Of a stretch of 64,000 nucleotides of DNA, positions 11,153 through 22,710 are shown in pieces. Numbering within the stretch: position 1 is the first letter of the stretch; every line of letters begins with the position of its first letter. The DNA is from Vigna angularis (lineage: Eukaryota > Streptophyta > Magnoliopsida > Fabales > Fabaceae). The stretch is from positions 21,312,825 to 21,376,824 of the forward strand of contig NC_068974.1 of NCBI RefSeq assembly GCF_016808095.1, given 5' to 3'. The position numbers and the translations under genes are program-made. Under the pieces are notes generated by a model that saw only the letters and a program-made list of their open reading frames with translations, had not been told where the DNA came from and ran no database searches.

Positions 11153-12004
11153 ATGATGCACAAACATGATTAATGAAACAACCATGATGAACAGTTCACA
11201 ATAAAAAATTTGTTTCACACAATTCCAAACAAACATATACATTCAATTTTCAATTATTTCTCCCCCTTTGGGCATTAGTAAAAGGATTTATAGCACAAAA
11301 TAATTAAATCATAGAGATATTGAGTCATTTCAGAGATGCATCAGCATATGTAAACAGAAAAACATGATGCTCCCCTTGTCAGCAATATTCACATGATATT
11401 AATTTCTTCCCTTTTTTAACATGTGAATGTCATGTAATAGAATACAAATCTCCCCTTATCATTATGCGTATCCTATTTCAGTATCAGAGTTGCATAATAG
11501 AGATATTACAAAGTATGTATTATCAGACACAATTTCAAGTAATGTATCACAGAATATGACAGATATCAGAGTAATGCTCATACAACTTGAAGCTAATATA
11601 AACAAATGTAATAATTTATAACCTCAATTTGATTAACAACGGATTATACACAATGAGATTTATGATGAATTTACACATATAAGATAATAAAGAATGGTAC
11701 ACAGTAAATGATTCAATAATTAGAAACTTCAATCCACATTTTGTGAAATGCAATTGATTTTTATTCTCTTGTAATCGATTCAGGCCGACAAAGTACTCAT
11801 GAACTTCCATTTCAATTCAGTGTTTAATCAGCATACTGATACCACCTGCATAATCTTTTCATCTCAACTAGATTAAGCGTTAGTTCATATGCAGTATTAT
11901 TGAAAAGTAAACATTATCACAGATTAAGTATAAATATGCAATGTAATAGTGTAACAATGAACAATTCAATTGCAATCATACAGGTGATAAAATCAAATTC
12001 AATG
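11153..12004 (-). other. 3' untranslated region of the minus-strand copia element
   Basis: No coding frame. Shares inverted CTCCCCCTTTGGGCATTA and GATGCTCCCC words with the 3' regions at 7920-8912 and 25894-26690. Confidence 0.7.
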
Positions 12005-14721
12005 CTACTTAATACTACTATGATCTAGAATTCCTAGTTCATTCCTTATTGTATAAAATCTCTCTTTATTCAGAGGTTTTGTAAAAATGTCAGCCCATTG
12101 GTGCAAGGTGTCAACATACTCAATTTTGATCTCATCCTTAAGAATTTGATCTCTTAAGAAGTGGTGCCTTATTTCAATATGCTTAGTTTTCGAATGAAGT
12201 ACAGGATTCTTAGTTAAATTTATAACACTAGTATTATCACATTTTAGAGCAATATGACCTAAGGATATACCATAGTCTTCTAGTTGACTTTTGATCTAGA
12301 GAGACTGAGGACAACAACTCCTAGCTACAATGTACTCGGCTTCTATGGTAGATAGTGCCACACAAGCCTGTTTCTTTGAATGCCAAGACACTAGAGAGCA
12401 ACGTAAGAGATTATATGTGCCACTGGTGCTTTTCTTGTCTAATTTACAACCAAGAAAATTTGAATCACTATATCTTTCTAGAAAAATGTTTGTGCCACTA
12501 GGGTACCACAGTCCAAGATTTTTAGTTCCATTTAGATACTTTAAAAATCTTTTCACAGCAGTTAGATGTGATTCCTTTGGTTGTGATTGAAATCTAGCAC
12601 AAAGACAAACACTATGAATGATGTTTGGTCTACTAATAGTTAGATACAACAAAGATCTGATGATACCTCTATAGAGCTTTTGATTCACAAAATTACCTTT
12701 TTCATCTAAACCATGATAGCAGTTTGTTGCCATTGGTGTGGCAGCCACCTTGCATTCAAGCATTTTGTACTTCTTCAATAGATTTGTGCAATACTTGGAT
12801 TGATGAATAAAATTGCCACTGTCATCTTGTTTCACTTGAAGTCCGAGAAAATAGGTGAGTTCACCCATCACGGACATCTCAAACTCATCTCGCATGGTAT
12901 TGGAAAATTCTTTGCATAATAGAGGGTTAATAGAGCTAAAGATAATATCAACTACATATATTTGTACAAACAGTTTATCCTTTCCAGAATTTTTAACGAA
13001 AAGGATTGAATCAACTTTACCCCTTGAGAAACCCTTCTTGATTAAGAACTCACTCAATCTTTCGTACCATAATCTAGGTGCTTGCTTTAGTCCATACAAG
13101 GCTTTTCTCAATTTGAATACATGGTTAGGAAAATCAAAATCCTGGAATGTAAGAGGTTGTTCAACAAATACCTCTTCCTTGTTGTAACCGTTTAGAAAGG
13201 CATTCTTTAAATCCATTTGATACAAGTTAAATTTCATCACCAAGGAAATGGCTAGAAGAATTCTTATGGCTTCCAATATAGCCACTAGAGCATAGGTCTA
13301 GTCGTAATCGATTCCCTCTTCTTGACTATAACCCTTTGCAACCAATTTGGCCTTATTCTTGATGATTTCACTAGAGTCATCCATTTTATTTCAAAACATC
13401 CAATCTGTTGAGTTTTTACCCTTGGAACTGATTTAACTCTTCTTGCATTGCCATCATCCAATTCTCATCAGCAAGAGCAACATCAATATTCTTAGGCTCA
13501 ATCTTTGATACACATGCAACGTTCATGCAAAATTAATTAAGTTGTCATCGAGTAGAAACTCCTCTTGTGATGTCTCCAATGATGTTGCTAGTAGAAATAT
13601 TTATAGGAGTTTTCCATTCTTTCATAGTTTCAATTCTAGGAGGATCATTAGTAACCTCTGGAATTTCATCCTCTTGAATTTCTTCATTTTACTCTTCTTC
13701 ACCTACAAATCACCTACATCTACACACTTTCTAAGATGCAATTGATTAGTAGTAGTGTCAATGTATTCATCAAATGCAACATGCACAGATTCCTCAACAC
13801 ACATAGCTATTTTGTTATACACTTTATATGCTTTACTTGAAAGAGAATATCCAATGAAGATAGCCTCATCGGCTTTAGAATCAAATTTGCCTAAACTCTC
13901 TTTACCGTTGTAGAGAAAAAAACACTTACTACCAAAGATCCTCAGGTGCGTGATATTTGGCTTCCTTCCTTTGAATAGCTCGTAGGGAGTAAGCTTTAGC
14001 ATAGATCTGATTATAGTCCGGTTGAGTACATAACATGTTGTGCTGACTGCATCTGACTAGAAATACTTTGGAAAATCTCTCTTATTCAACATAGTTCTCG
14101 CAATTTCTTTCAATGCTCTATTTCTCCTTTCAACCACTCCATTTTGTTGAGGGGTTCTAGGTATAAAGAAGTTGTGAGAAATCCTCATTTCTGCATAGTA
14201 GTCATCAAACACTTCATTCTGAAATTCCTTGCCATGATCACTCTTGGTAGAAATAAAGAAAGTTCAGGTATAACGAGAGTAATCATCAATAATCACCAAT
14301 CCATACAAATTTCCTCCAAGACTTCTGACTCTTGAGGGACAAAACTAGTCCATATGTAACAGTTCAAGAGGTCTAGTGATAGACATCTCTCTTTTGTTTT
14401 TAAAGGACGTCCTTGTTTGCTTCCCTTTTTGACAAGCGTCACATAGTCTATCAGACACATATTGTATGTTTGGAAGACCAATAACCAGATTCTTAGACAC
14501 TAGTTTATTTAACTGATCCATATTAATATGAGCTAATATTTTTTTCCATAACCAAGAGTCATCCTCTTTAGACAATAAGCACACAAAAGACTTAAATGAT
14601 GTTTTTCTAAAATCAATCATGTAGATGTTGTTGTATCTTTTTCCAATTAATAACAGTTCATATGTTGACCCATTACTTATTAGACAATAGTTTGGTTCAA
14701 ACGTTATCTTCAGACCTTTGT
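12005..14721 (-). pseudogene. pol: Copia pol: integrase, reverse transcriptase, RNase H, broken
   Basis: On the minus strand: GAG-pre-integrase zinc region (SWLWKKILAHIN..CDACQKG, about 14610-14410), integrase core remnants (LLHMD, then stop near 14345; IPRTPQQNGVVERRN near 14160), integrase C-terminal part with LTPYELFKGRKPNITHLRIFG (about 13990-13920), reverse transcriptase (MDLKNAFLNGY, LYGLKQAPRLWYERLSEF, about 13220-13040) and RNase H (SDSNFLGCKLDKKSTSGTY, ALSTIEAEY), ending with the usual tail around HQWADIFTKPLNKERF near 12050. The RT box YVDD reads YVVD at about 12955. Several stops and frameshifts (12295, 13286, 14344) break it. The first codons upstream of 14717 continue at 20923 beyond the inserted element. 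Confidence 0.9.
14717..14721. repeat. Target site duplication TTTGT (left)
   Basis: TTTGT precedes TGTAACATCC at 14722 and recurs at 20923-20927 after TCTTACA, bracketing the 6.2 kb insertion exactly. Confidence 0.95.
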
Positions 14722-16625
14722 TGTAACATCCCAATATCTCACGCTGGATAATTCATAATTTATATATTGTAATATTACATTTACGGTAATATTCCGTAAT
14801 TTCACACTTATAAATTCATAGTTAATATATGTCTACACATGTTTTAAACTCAGATTTCAACTATAAACTCATAAATATAATTCGAATCCTTCTAACTTAT
14901 TCTTCTGTCTCTCTCTTCATTGTCATTGGATCAGACGACATTCCTTCATCTGCTCCCGTATAACGAATTATACGATCATCGCACATACCCAAACACAAAA
15001 CAAACACAACAAGTAGGGTGAGCTAACATGCAACAAATCATTTATAAAACATGTATAATTACCTTGATATAAACATCATATAATAATTATGTTCGACACC
15101 CTCATACTACAATTCCTATTAGACACTCGTCTCACAATACCCAATAGACACCACAATACCCAATAGACACTCATTTCACAATACCTAATAGGCACTTATC
15201 CCAACGATATGTTGATGAGCGATACAACGGAAGGTTTTTCACTTGTGATGTCATTCTTAGTCCCCTCACTATGTCCAAAACCGGCACATAGACCAGGACA
15301 TTCTGTCCTCCATACCATTCACAAGGTTAGTCCCCTCACTATGTCCTAAATTGGCACATAGACCAGGACCTCCTGCCCCTCTCACCACATAATTCATCAT
15401 TCTCTACTTGAGACTGAATGATTATTAGAGTATCAGGATAACCTCCAACTTCATGACCCTCAACATCAACATATACGCACATACCATGTCATTACAGAAT
15501 CTCTCCACGAAACTCATACAATGCTCACATTCCTTAACTCATATTATACCATTACGAAATCTACCCATAATCCTCATACACATACCATGACATTACAGAA
15601 TCTCTCCGCGAGACTCATACCATACTCACATTCCTCGACTCATATTATACCCTTACGACATTTCCCCGTAATACTCATACATGTTCAAATGCATAAATTC
15701 AAATCAAATAAACTTTAATCATTTCAGAAATCATACAAACTGAATATATTCCAACAAGATATATTACATGATAATTTAACAGTACATAATCTGTACACAA
15801 GATTTAAGTTAAAAACCTGTCGAGTAGACTTCCAGGAAAGAGAGGTGCGTCACAATGGACAACTTAAGTACCAAGTCTTTCCTTAGCCAAAGTGTTCCTC
15901 AACTAGTTTTTAACAAATTTCTTATTAACAGATTCAAAACAACAGCATATAATATTTACACCGAATATCAATATAGATAAACATACAGTAAGCATTAACA
16001 ATATTCATACATAATTTCAAGACATGAATAGTAATAAAACAGTACTAAATCATAATATAAAAGCTTAGAAAAATTAGCTCCCCTACCTCTATTCCAGACT
16101 TAATCTCCTGCTCCGACTTTGTTTCCCCGAAACCCTTCAGAACCTCTACTCTTCTTGCAACTAAAAAATTTCTCCCTAACTCTTTCTTCTCTATTTCTCA
16201 AGCTCTCACTTGATTCCTCTTTTCTTGGTGCAAAATACCCTTCCCTCCCATGGCTATTTATAGTAAAAAAAATTTACTATTCCTTAATATTTTAATATTA
16301 TTTATTATTTTAATATTATTTAAAAATAATATTTCAATCATTTTCTCACCAAATCTGATCCTAATTTCTACCTACTACTTACTTCCATGCTAAGGAATCC
16401 AAATGCTGAAAATTTATTTTTACTATTCACTTTTTACTATTTACTATTCACTTTTTACTATTCAATTTAAAAAATTTACTAAATAAGTTACCAAAAATTT
16501 GAACCTCTCCTTCTAAAATTACTATAATTTTATATCCAAAATTTACATTTTTCTATCCACTAAAATTATTATTACTAATAAAATGCTAAAATTTACTACT
16601 ATAAATATTTTTCATGGGTCTTACA
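14722..16625 (-). repeat. 3' LTR of the non-autonomous element (left copy)
   Basis: 1,904 bp, same length as the right copy. Contains a TATA-rich block and several internal short repeats: CAATACCCAATAGACAC-like units near 15140-15190, two copies of TAGTCCCCTCACTATGTCC (about 15259 and 15328), and CATTACAGAATCTCTCC twice (about 15489 and 15591). The small ORF at 15521-15718 is repeated in the other LTR only because the LTRs are identical. Confidence 0.93.
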
Positions 16626-19018
16626 TTCTCCCCAACAACAAAAATTTTCGTCCTCGAAAATTCGAAAATTCGACCTAAAAATAAAATTATGATTATTTCA
16701 CCTTATCTTCTAGTTTCCTTGTAAACTCATTTACTCTACTTATTTTGTGCATAAAAATTCTTAGCATCTCAAATTGAAATGTACTCACGAAAAATTTAAA
16801 ATCATAAACCTTCAGAACACTCTTACTTGTCACTTCTAGCCTCGTCAAAACCACCATTAAACATACCCCACTAGTCTCAAAATAATCCATTAATGTTTTA
16901 AAAGAACTCATTACTCATAAACTATTAATCACAAAATTCCAGAAAACTTTTTATTCCTACTATAACCAGAAAGTGATTCTCCTTATAGATCCCTATTTAA
17001 GACTTTCATGACCCTGTAAAACTCTAGGAATCATTCTTTTTCCGTAACAACCTTCCATTATATTTTCTCAACACAATTTCTACTCCTAGAAATCGTACAC
17101 CTCTAAAAGCCACTTATGTTTACCAAAATTATACTAGATTGTTCCACCTTACCCTCTACTTCTATTCTCCGTAAAATTTATAATTACTCTGATGATTACA
17201 CGGAGTCCAAAACACTATTACTAAACAATTCATCCTTTATGTTTTTCTTTTCTATACTCATTTAACAAGAACTTGTCCAAAAATAATACCTATATTGAAT
17301 ATGATTTATAACATCCATAGAAACCCTTCCACACTTAAGATCATGCATCATTTCCTTCACTCGTACTTGATGAACTTATCTGACTCTCGGTAATACTGCC
17401 TTCACCCTTAACCACACTTAATGTTCAACAATCAACTCACAATTCTTGAAGACTATAAACTTCTAAAAACATATTGGAACATGACCAAACCATCCTTTCG
17501 ATCATACTCTAGACTACAATATCTATCCTTCACTTGCATTGGTTAGATATCCCTAAAATACTGATCCTCATCCTTTATTTAACCCACACTAAATGTTGAA
17601 CCACTATTTTTTTTTTCACCTGATAAACACTTCTGAAATACTTGACAAAACTAGAATAATCAAGCTTCTTTCAAGATTATACTCCAAATTACCTCAACCT
17701 TCATCTAATTGTTTTCCTAGCAAACATTACTAGCCTAAGTTAAAACATTCTCCAAGAATTAACTTATAAACTCTAAATCTTAGGAATATAAACCTTGTCC
17801 TCAAAATACCTTCCCACATCCTAACCTAACATGAATCCACAAACTTAACGTTGTCTCTAACCCAGTACCTAACAATTGTGTATCTCTAATAAGACTCAGC
17901 AGATCACTCAATCAACAATGTTATAAATTCTGAAACAACTTATTTTAATCTCAATAAGGCCGAATTTAACTATATTCTTTATCAGTACTACACCTACTCA
18001 TTTAAATAAACCACTTATGCCACATAAGTTAAATGATCTAGAGATTATCAAGGCAATCAACCACAACCAACCTCAATTATAACGTGCTTCCTTAGATCAG
18101 AACCATATCCCCAGGATATTTAGTGTTAACCAAATCTCAAATTTTTATCTTATGCGAACTAAAAGTAAATATAAATAAGTTCACTCACACACATCATTGG
18201 TCAGAGATCAAGGTGCGACATATAAATCTTTACCCATCCTTTACATCACCATTGAGGTTTGAGTACTACCATATAACTATACCTGATGAAAATTGCTCCA
18301 ATCACAACCTACAACTTCTTAATTATTCCAAATTCCCTAATCACATTAGTATTGCAACTCTCCTTTTTACTATTTCCAAACTCTTCTTCGTCTAATATTT
18401 GATTTATCCTTAATCTACTTTAGTATTCCTATCCCTTTTTATTTTAAACTTTATCTTCAAATCTTCCACCATTTTCTTTCTTCAGATTCCAACCATCACT
18501 GATACATCGATCCATGTTACCAATCTCACACAATGCCACTCTGTTTCTCACCAACACTTCCCTCTCTTCTGACATCTAACATTACTGATATACTAAACCA
18601 AACTAATTTCTTAAACCTTGCTACATTCATGCTTATCCAAAGCTTCTCTTAATCTAGCCTTTGAACTTAACTCCTTTTTGTGAAACGTAAGATATCTAAT
18701 CTCCTGATTTTGTCCTGCAAACATCTTAAAACATAACTTCTAAACACCAACATCTTCACTTATCCTTTGAAACTCAGATTCTAGTATTATATCTCCCTAT
18801 GAAGGCTTTAACTAATTCTAATATCTTTCATAAACCTTGAGAATTAAGAAAGGAAAATCATCTCTCGTAAAAGTCATGAGTAGTTAGACACAATACTCTA
18901 CTATCTAGCTTGGAGAAAATGATAAGTATACCATTTAGACTCAATTCTTCATAGAGAAGACACAACAGACCCACGACACAAAGGTCATCCTAAGGACGAA
19001 CTGCTCTGATACCATTAA
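16626..19018 (-). other. Interior of the non-autonomous LTR element, no coding capacity seen
   Basis: 2.4 kb AT-rich sequence with only short ORFs (for example 16693-16911 on minus, 18123-18395 on plus) that show no gag, protease, RT, RNase H, integrase or chromodomain motif. PPT at 16626-16640 (TTCTCCCCAACAA on plus), PBS at 19001-19014 (CTGCTCTGATACCA on plus). Confidence 0.75.
19001..19014 (-). other. Primer binding site (initiator tRNA-Met)
   Basis: Reads TGGTATCAGAGCAG on the minus strand, four bases inside the right LTR. This is the standard plant initiator tRNA-Met complement and sets the element's orientation. Confidence 0.9.
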
Positions 19019-20922
19019 TGTAACATCCCAATATCTCACGCTGGATAATTCATAATTTATATATTGTAATATTACATTTACGGTAATATTCCGTAATTTC
19101 ACACTTATAAATTCATAGTTAATATATGTCTACACATGTTTTAAACTCAGATTTCAACTATAAACTCATAAATATAATTCGAATCCTTCTAACTTATTCT
19201 TCTGTCTCTCTCTTCATTGTCATTGGATCAGACGACATTCCTTCATCTGCTCCCGTATAACGAATTATACGATCATCGCACATACCCAAACACAAAACAA
19301 ACACAACAAGTAGGGTGAGCTAACATGCAACAAATCATTTATAAAACATGTATAATTACCTTGATATAAACATCATATAATAATTATGTTCGACACCCTC
19401 ATACTACAATTCCTATTAGACACTCGTCTCACAATACCCAATAGACACCACAATACCCAATAGACACTCATTTCACAATACCTAATAGGCACTTATCCCA
19501 ACGATATGTTGATGAGCGATACAACGGAAGGTTTTTCACTTGTGATGTCATTCTTAGTCCCCTCACTATGTCCAAAACCGGCACATAGACCAGGACATTC
19601 TGTCCTCCATACCATTCACAAGGTTAGTCCCCTCACTATGTCCTAAATTGGCACATAGACCAGGACCTCCTGCCCCTCTCACCACATAATTCATCATTCT
19701 CTACTTGAGACTGAATGATTATTAGAGTATCAGGATAACCTCCAACTTCATGACCCTCAACATCAACATATACGCACATACCATGTCATTACAGAATCTC
19801 TCCACGAAACTCATACAATGCTCACATTCCTTAACTCATATTATACCATTACGAAATCTACCCATAATCCTCATACACATACCATGACATTACAGAATCT
19901 CTCCGCGAGACTCATACCATACTCACATTCCTCGACTCATATTATACCCTTACGACATTTCCCCGTAATACTCATACATGTTCAAATGCATAAATTCAAA
20001 TCAAATAAACTTTAATCATTTCAGAAATCATACAAACTGAATATATTCCAACAAGATATATTACATGATAATTTAACAGTACATAATCTGTACACAAGAT
20101 TTAAGTTAAAAACCTGTCGAGTAGACTTCCAGGAAAGAGAGGTGCGTCACAATGGACAACTTAAGTACCAAGTCTTTCCTTAGCCAAAGTGTTCCTCAAC
20201 TAGTTTTTAACAAATTTCTTATTAACAGATTCAAAACAACAACATATAATATTTACACCGAATATCAATATAGATAAACATACAGTAAGCATTAACAATA
20301 TTCATACATAATTTCAAGACATGAATAGTAATAAAACAGTACTAAATCATAATATAAAAGCTTAGAAAAATTAGCTCCCCTACCTCTATTCCAGACTTAA
20401 TCTCCTGCTCCGACTTTGTTTCCCCGAAACCCTTCAGAACCTCTACTCTTCTTGCAACTAAAAAATTTCTCCCTAACTCTTTCTTCTCTATTTCTCAAGC
20501 TCTCACTTGATTCCTCTTTTCTTGGTGCAAAATACCCTTCCCTCCCATGGCTATTTATAGTAAAAAAAATTTACTATTCCTTAATATTTTAATATTATTT
20601 ATTATTTTAATATTATTTAAAAATAATATTTCAATCATTTTCTCACCAAATCTGATCCTAATTTCTACCTACTACTTACTTCCATGCTAAGGAATCCAAA
20701 TGCTGAAAATTTATTTTTACTATTCACTTTTTACTATTTACTATTCACTTTTTACTATTCAATTTAAAAAATTTACTAAATAAGTTACCAAAAATTTGAA
20801 CCTCTCCTTCTAAAATTACTATAATTTTATATCCAAAATTTACATTTTTCTATCCACTAAAATTATTATTACTAATAAAATGCTAAAATTTACTACTATA
20901 AATATTTTTCATGGGTCTTACA
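19019..20922 (-). repeat. 5' LTR of the non-autonomous element (right copy)
   Basis: 1,904 bp, nearly identical to 14722-16625 by eye. Its end at 20922 is followed by the target duplication TTTGT. Confidence 0.93.
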
Positions 20923-21093
20923 TTTGTCACATAATTGACTAATACTCAACAAATTATGTTTTAAACCTTCAACAAGTAATGCATTCTCAATTTCATAGGA
21001 TGACGGTGTTTGAATTTTACCAATACTAATGATTTTACCCTTGCTGTTATCATTGTAAGTAAAATGACCAATTTTCCTGTGACAGAGGCTTGT
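20923..21093 (-). pseudogene. pol: Protease segment of the minus-strand copia element
   Basis: Minus-strand reading carries KGKIISIGKIQTPSSYEIEN and LLVEGLKHNLLSISQLCDK, the part of copia pol just after the protease active site. It continues to the left across the inserted element at 14716 and to the right across the element at 21094, at 28128. Ends with CTTGT, the target duplication of the next insertion. Confidence 0.85.
21089..21093. repeat. Target site duplication CTTGT (left)
   Basis: CTTGT before TGTTGAG at 21094 recurs at 28123-28127 after TTTTAACA. Confidence 0.93.
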
Positions 21094-22433
21094 TGTTGAG
21101 ATTATTGATAGGGGGACCACTAGTTTAGTTGAACCCACAATCTCATTAATATCTGCGTTTTTGATGATGACAACACATAATTAATAATACATGTGTATTA
21201 TGTGTTACATGTTCTACGCTTACATGTAATATGCGTATATGAGAACATGATTGTGTTATTGATGTGTTGTTCATTGCATTTCACTGTGTTATATATATGA
21301 TTTTATACATGAATTCATGACACATGTTTCTTGATGAGAAAAACCACAAGCACTAATGTTGAATTTTAATTGTGTGGCGAAACAACAGTTTTAAGTCGAT
21401 TTCATTATGGGATGAGTCGATTAAAACTCGTGTTTTTCACAAACCTTTTTCAAAGTGTGCTGTGAGATTTTTCAAAGAGAAAGTTTTTCAAAACTATGAT
21501 TTACACTATTACATAGTCGATTATATGCGTGTTGCATTCGACTAAGTATGTTACTGTTTTGAAATTCTGTTAATGCTTGATATAAATGTCGAACGGTCAT
21601 ATTTTAAATATGTTGACCAAGCATTAAATGTCATTCGACTACATTAATTGCGAATTCAATTAATTGCTTTGACTATTGTTAACTGCTATAGCAGAATTAT
21701 TATATTCGATTGCATTAGTAGCTTAGTCGATTAAAATGCGTCAGAGATGTGTTATACTATAAATTGACGCGAATTTGATTTCTGTAAGAACTTTTATGAA
21801 TCTAACCGTTTGTGTGATATTTCCTTGTGATTTCTTGAAGAGCAAGTTTGCTGTGTATTCAAAGGGGTGATCAATTCTGCACAATTAGGTGTAATTGTGA
21901 GATCATAGTCTACAATCTTATGAAGATTGGATTGAGGTTATCTGTTGTGACTATAGGAAGAAATCTGTGCAGTGTTCTTGACTTTGAGAGGTGTCTCAAA
22001 GGGTTTAGAAAACAGGAGAGGGGATACTTGCTGCTGGTCTAGTTATTGTACTGCCTATATTTGATTAGAGGGTTAGAGAAGTGTTTTATATTTCTGACAT
22101 GAGGTCTCTATAAAAGCCTTATTGTAAAAACCTTGATCATTATAGTGCATTTGCTTCCCGTGGTTGGACGGACACTGGATGTAGGCAGGTTGGCCTAACT
22201 AGTATAAAAACCAGTGTTTGAAATTTCTGATCCCTACTCTTTTACTTTTAATCGACTTTACTTTGTACTTATTCGATTAAGTTTCCGCTGCATTAGAAAG
22301 TCTTTTACCTTGTGTTTCAAGAAAGCTTTAAAGGCATGACATTTTGCGAAAAAGATTTTAAAAGACTTTGTTTTTACGTTTCACCAATTAACCCCCCTCT
22401 TGGTGTGAAAAATTGAGCAATTCTATTTTAACA
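21094..22433 (+). repeat. 5' LTR of the nested plus-strand copia element
   Basis: TGTTGAGATTATTGATAGG to ATTTTAACA; about 72 bp shorter than its partner at 26709. The ORF at 21848-22042 is LTR sequence. Confidence 0.92.
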
Positions 22434-22452
22434 ATTGGCACCAGAGTTGGTT
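22434..22452 (+). other. Primer binding site
   Basis: ATTGGCACCAGAGTTGG directly after the LTR, the family variant of the tRNA-Met complement. Confidence 0.75.
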
Positions 22453-22513
22453 TTCATAAAATATTTGAAAAACTAGTCGATTACTATTTTGGTTAATCGA
22501 TTGATCCTAGAAA

Positions 22514-22710
22514 ATGGCTTCTTTTTCTCAAACGGGAAGGACAAGTAAATCTGCTTTTGAATGTGTATCAGTTACTTGCAATACCAAGCAAAATTCTATT
22601 ACTAACGAATTCTATGAATCTTTTGAAACAGGGTTCTTGCAAAATAAAAAAATTGTGCTGATAAGTCGGAATCTAGATCAGAAAGAGTCAATCTGCATGC
22701 TGAAAGATTT
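22514..22710 (+). pseudogene. gag: Short gag remnant
   Basis: Starts MASFSQTGRTSKSAF after ATG 22514, in the place where the relative at 4500 begins gag, but stops after 66 codons. The capsid and zinc-knuckle parts are absent, so most of gag was deleted between here and the protease region at 22711. Confidence 0.65.

Larger units (their letters stand above)
14722..20922 (-). mobile_element. Young non-autonomous LTR retrotransposon (LARD-like, Ty3-gypsy style), minus strand
   Basis: Two direct 1,904 bp LTRs (14722-16625 and 19019-20922) flank a 2,393 bp interior. LTRs run TGTAAGACCCATG..GGGATGTTACA on the minus strand. The interior starts at the right with a PBS, TGGTATCAGAGCAG, matching initiator tRNA-Met, and ends at the left with a TTGTTGGGGAGAA purine tract. 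I saw one difference between the LTRs (G at about 15951, A at about 20248) and no length change. No gag or pol motif appears in the interior in any frame. The LTR style and TTGTTGGGGAGAATGTAAG border resemble plant Tekay/Del-type gypsy elements, so enzymes would be borrowed from such a relative; that is inference. Confidence 0.9.

Noticed and set aside
15521..15718. 65-codon ORF conserved exactly at 19818-20015
   Set aside because: Conservation is explained by the two identical LTRs; composition is not protein-like.
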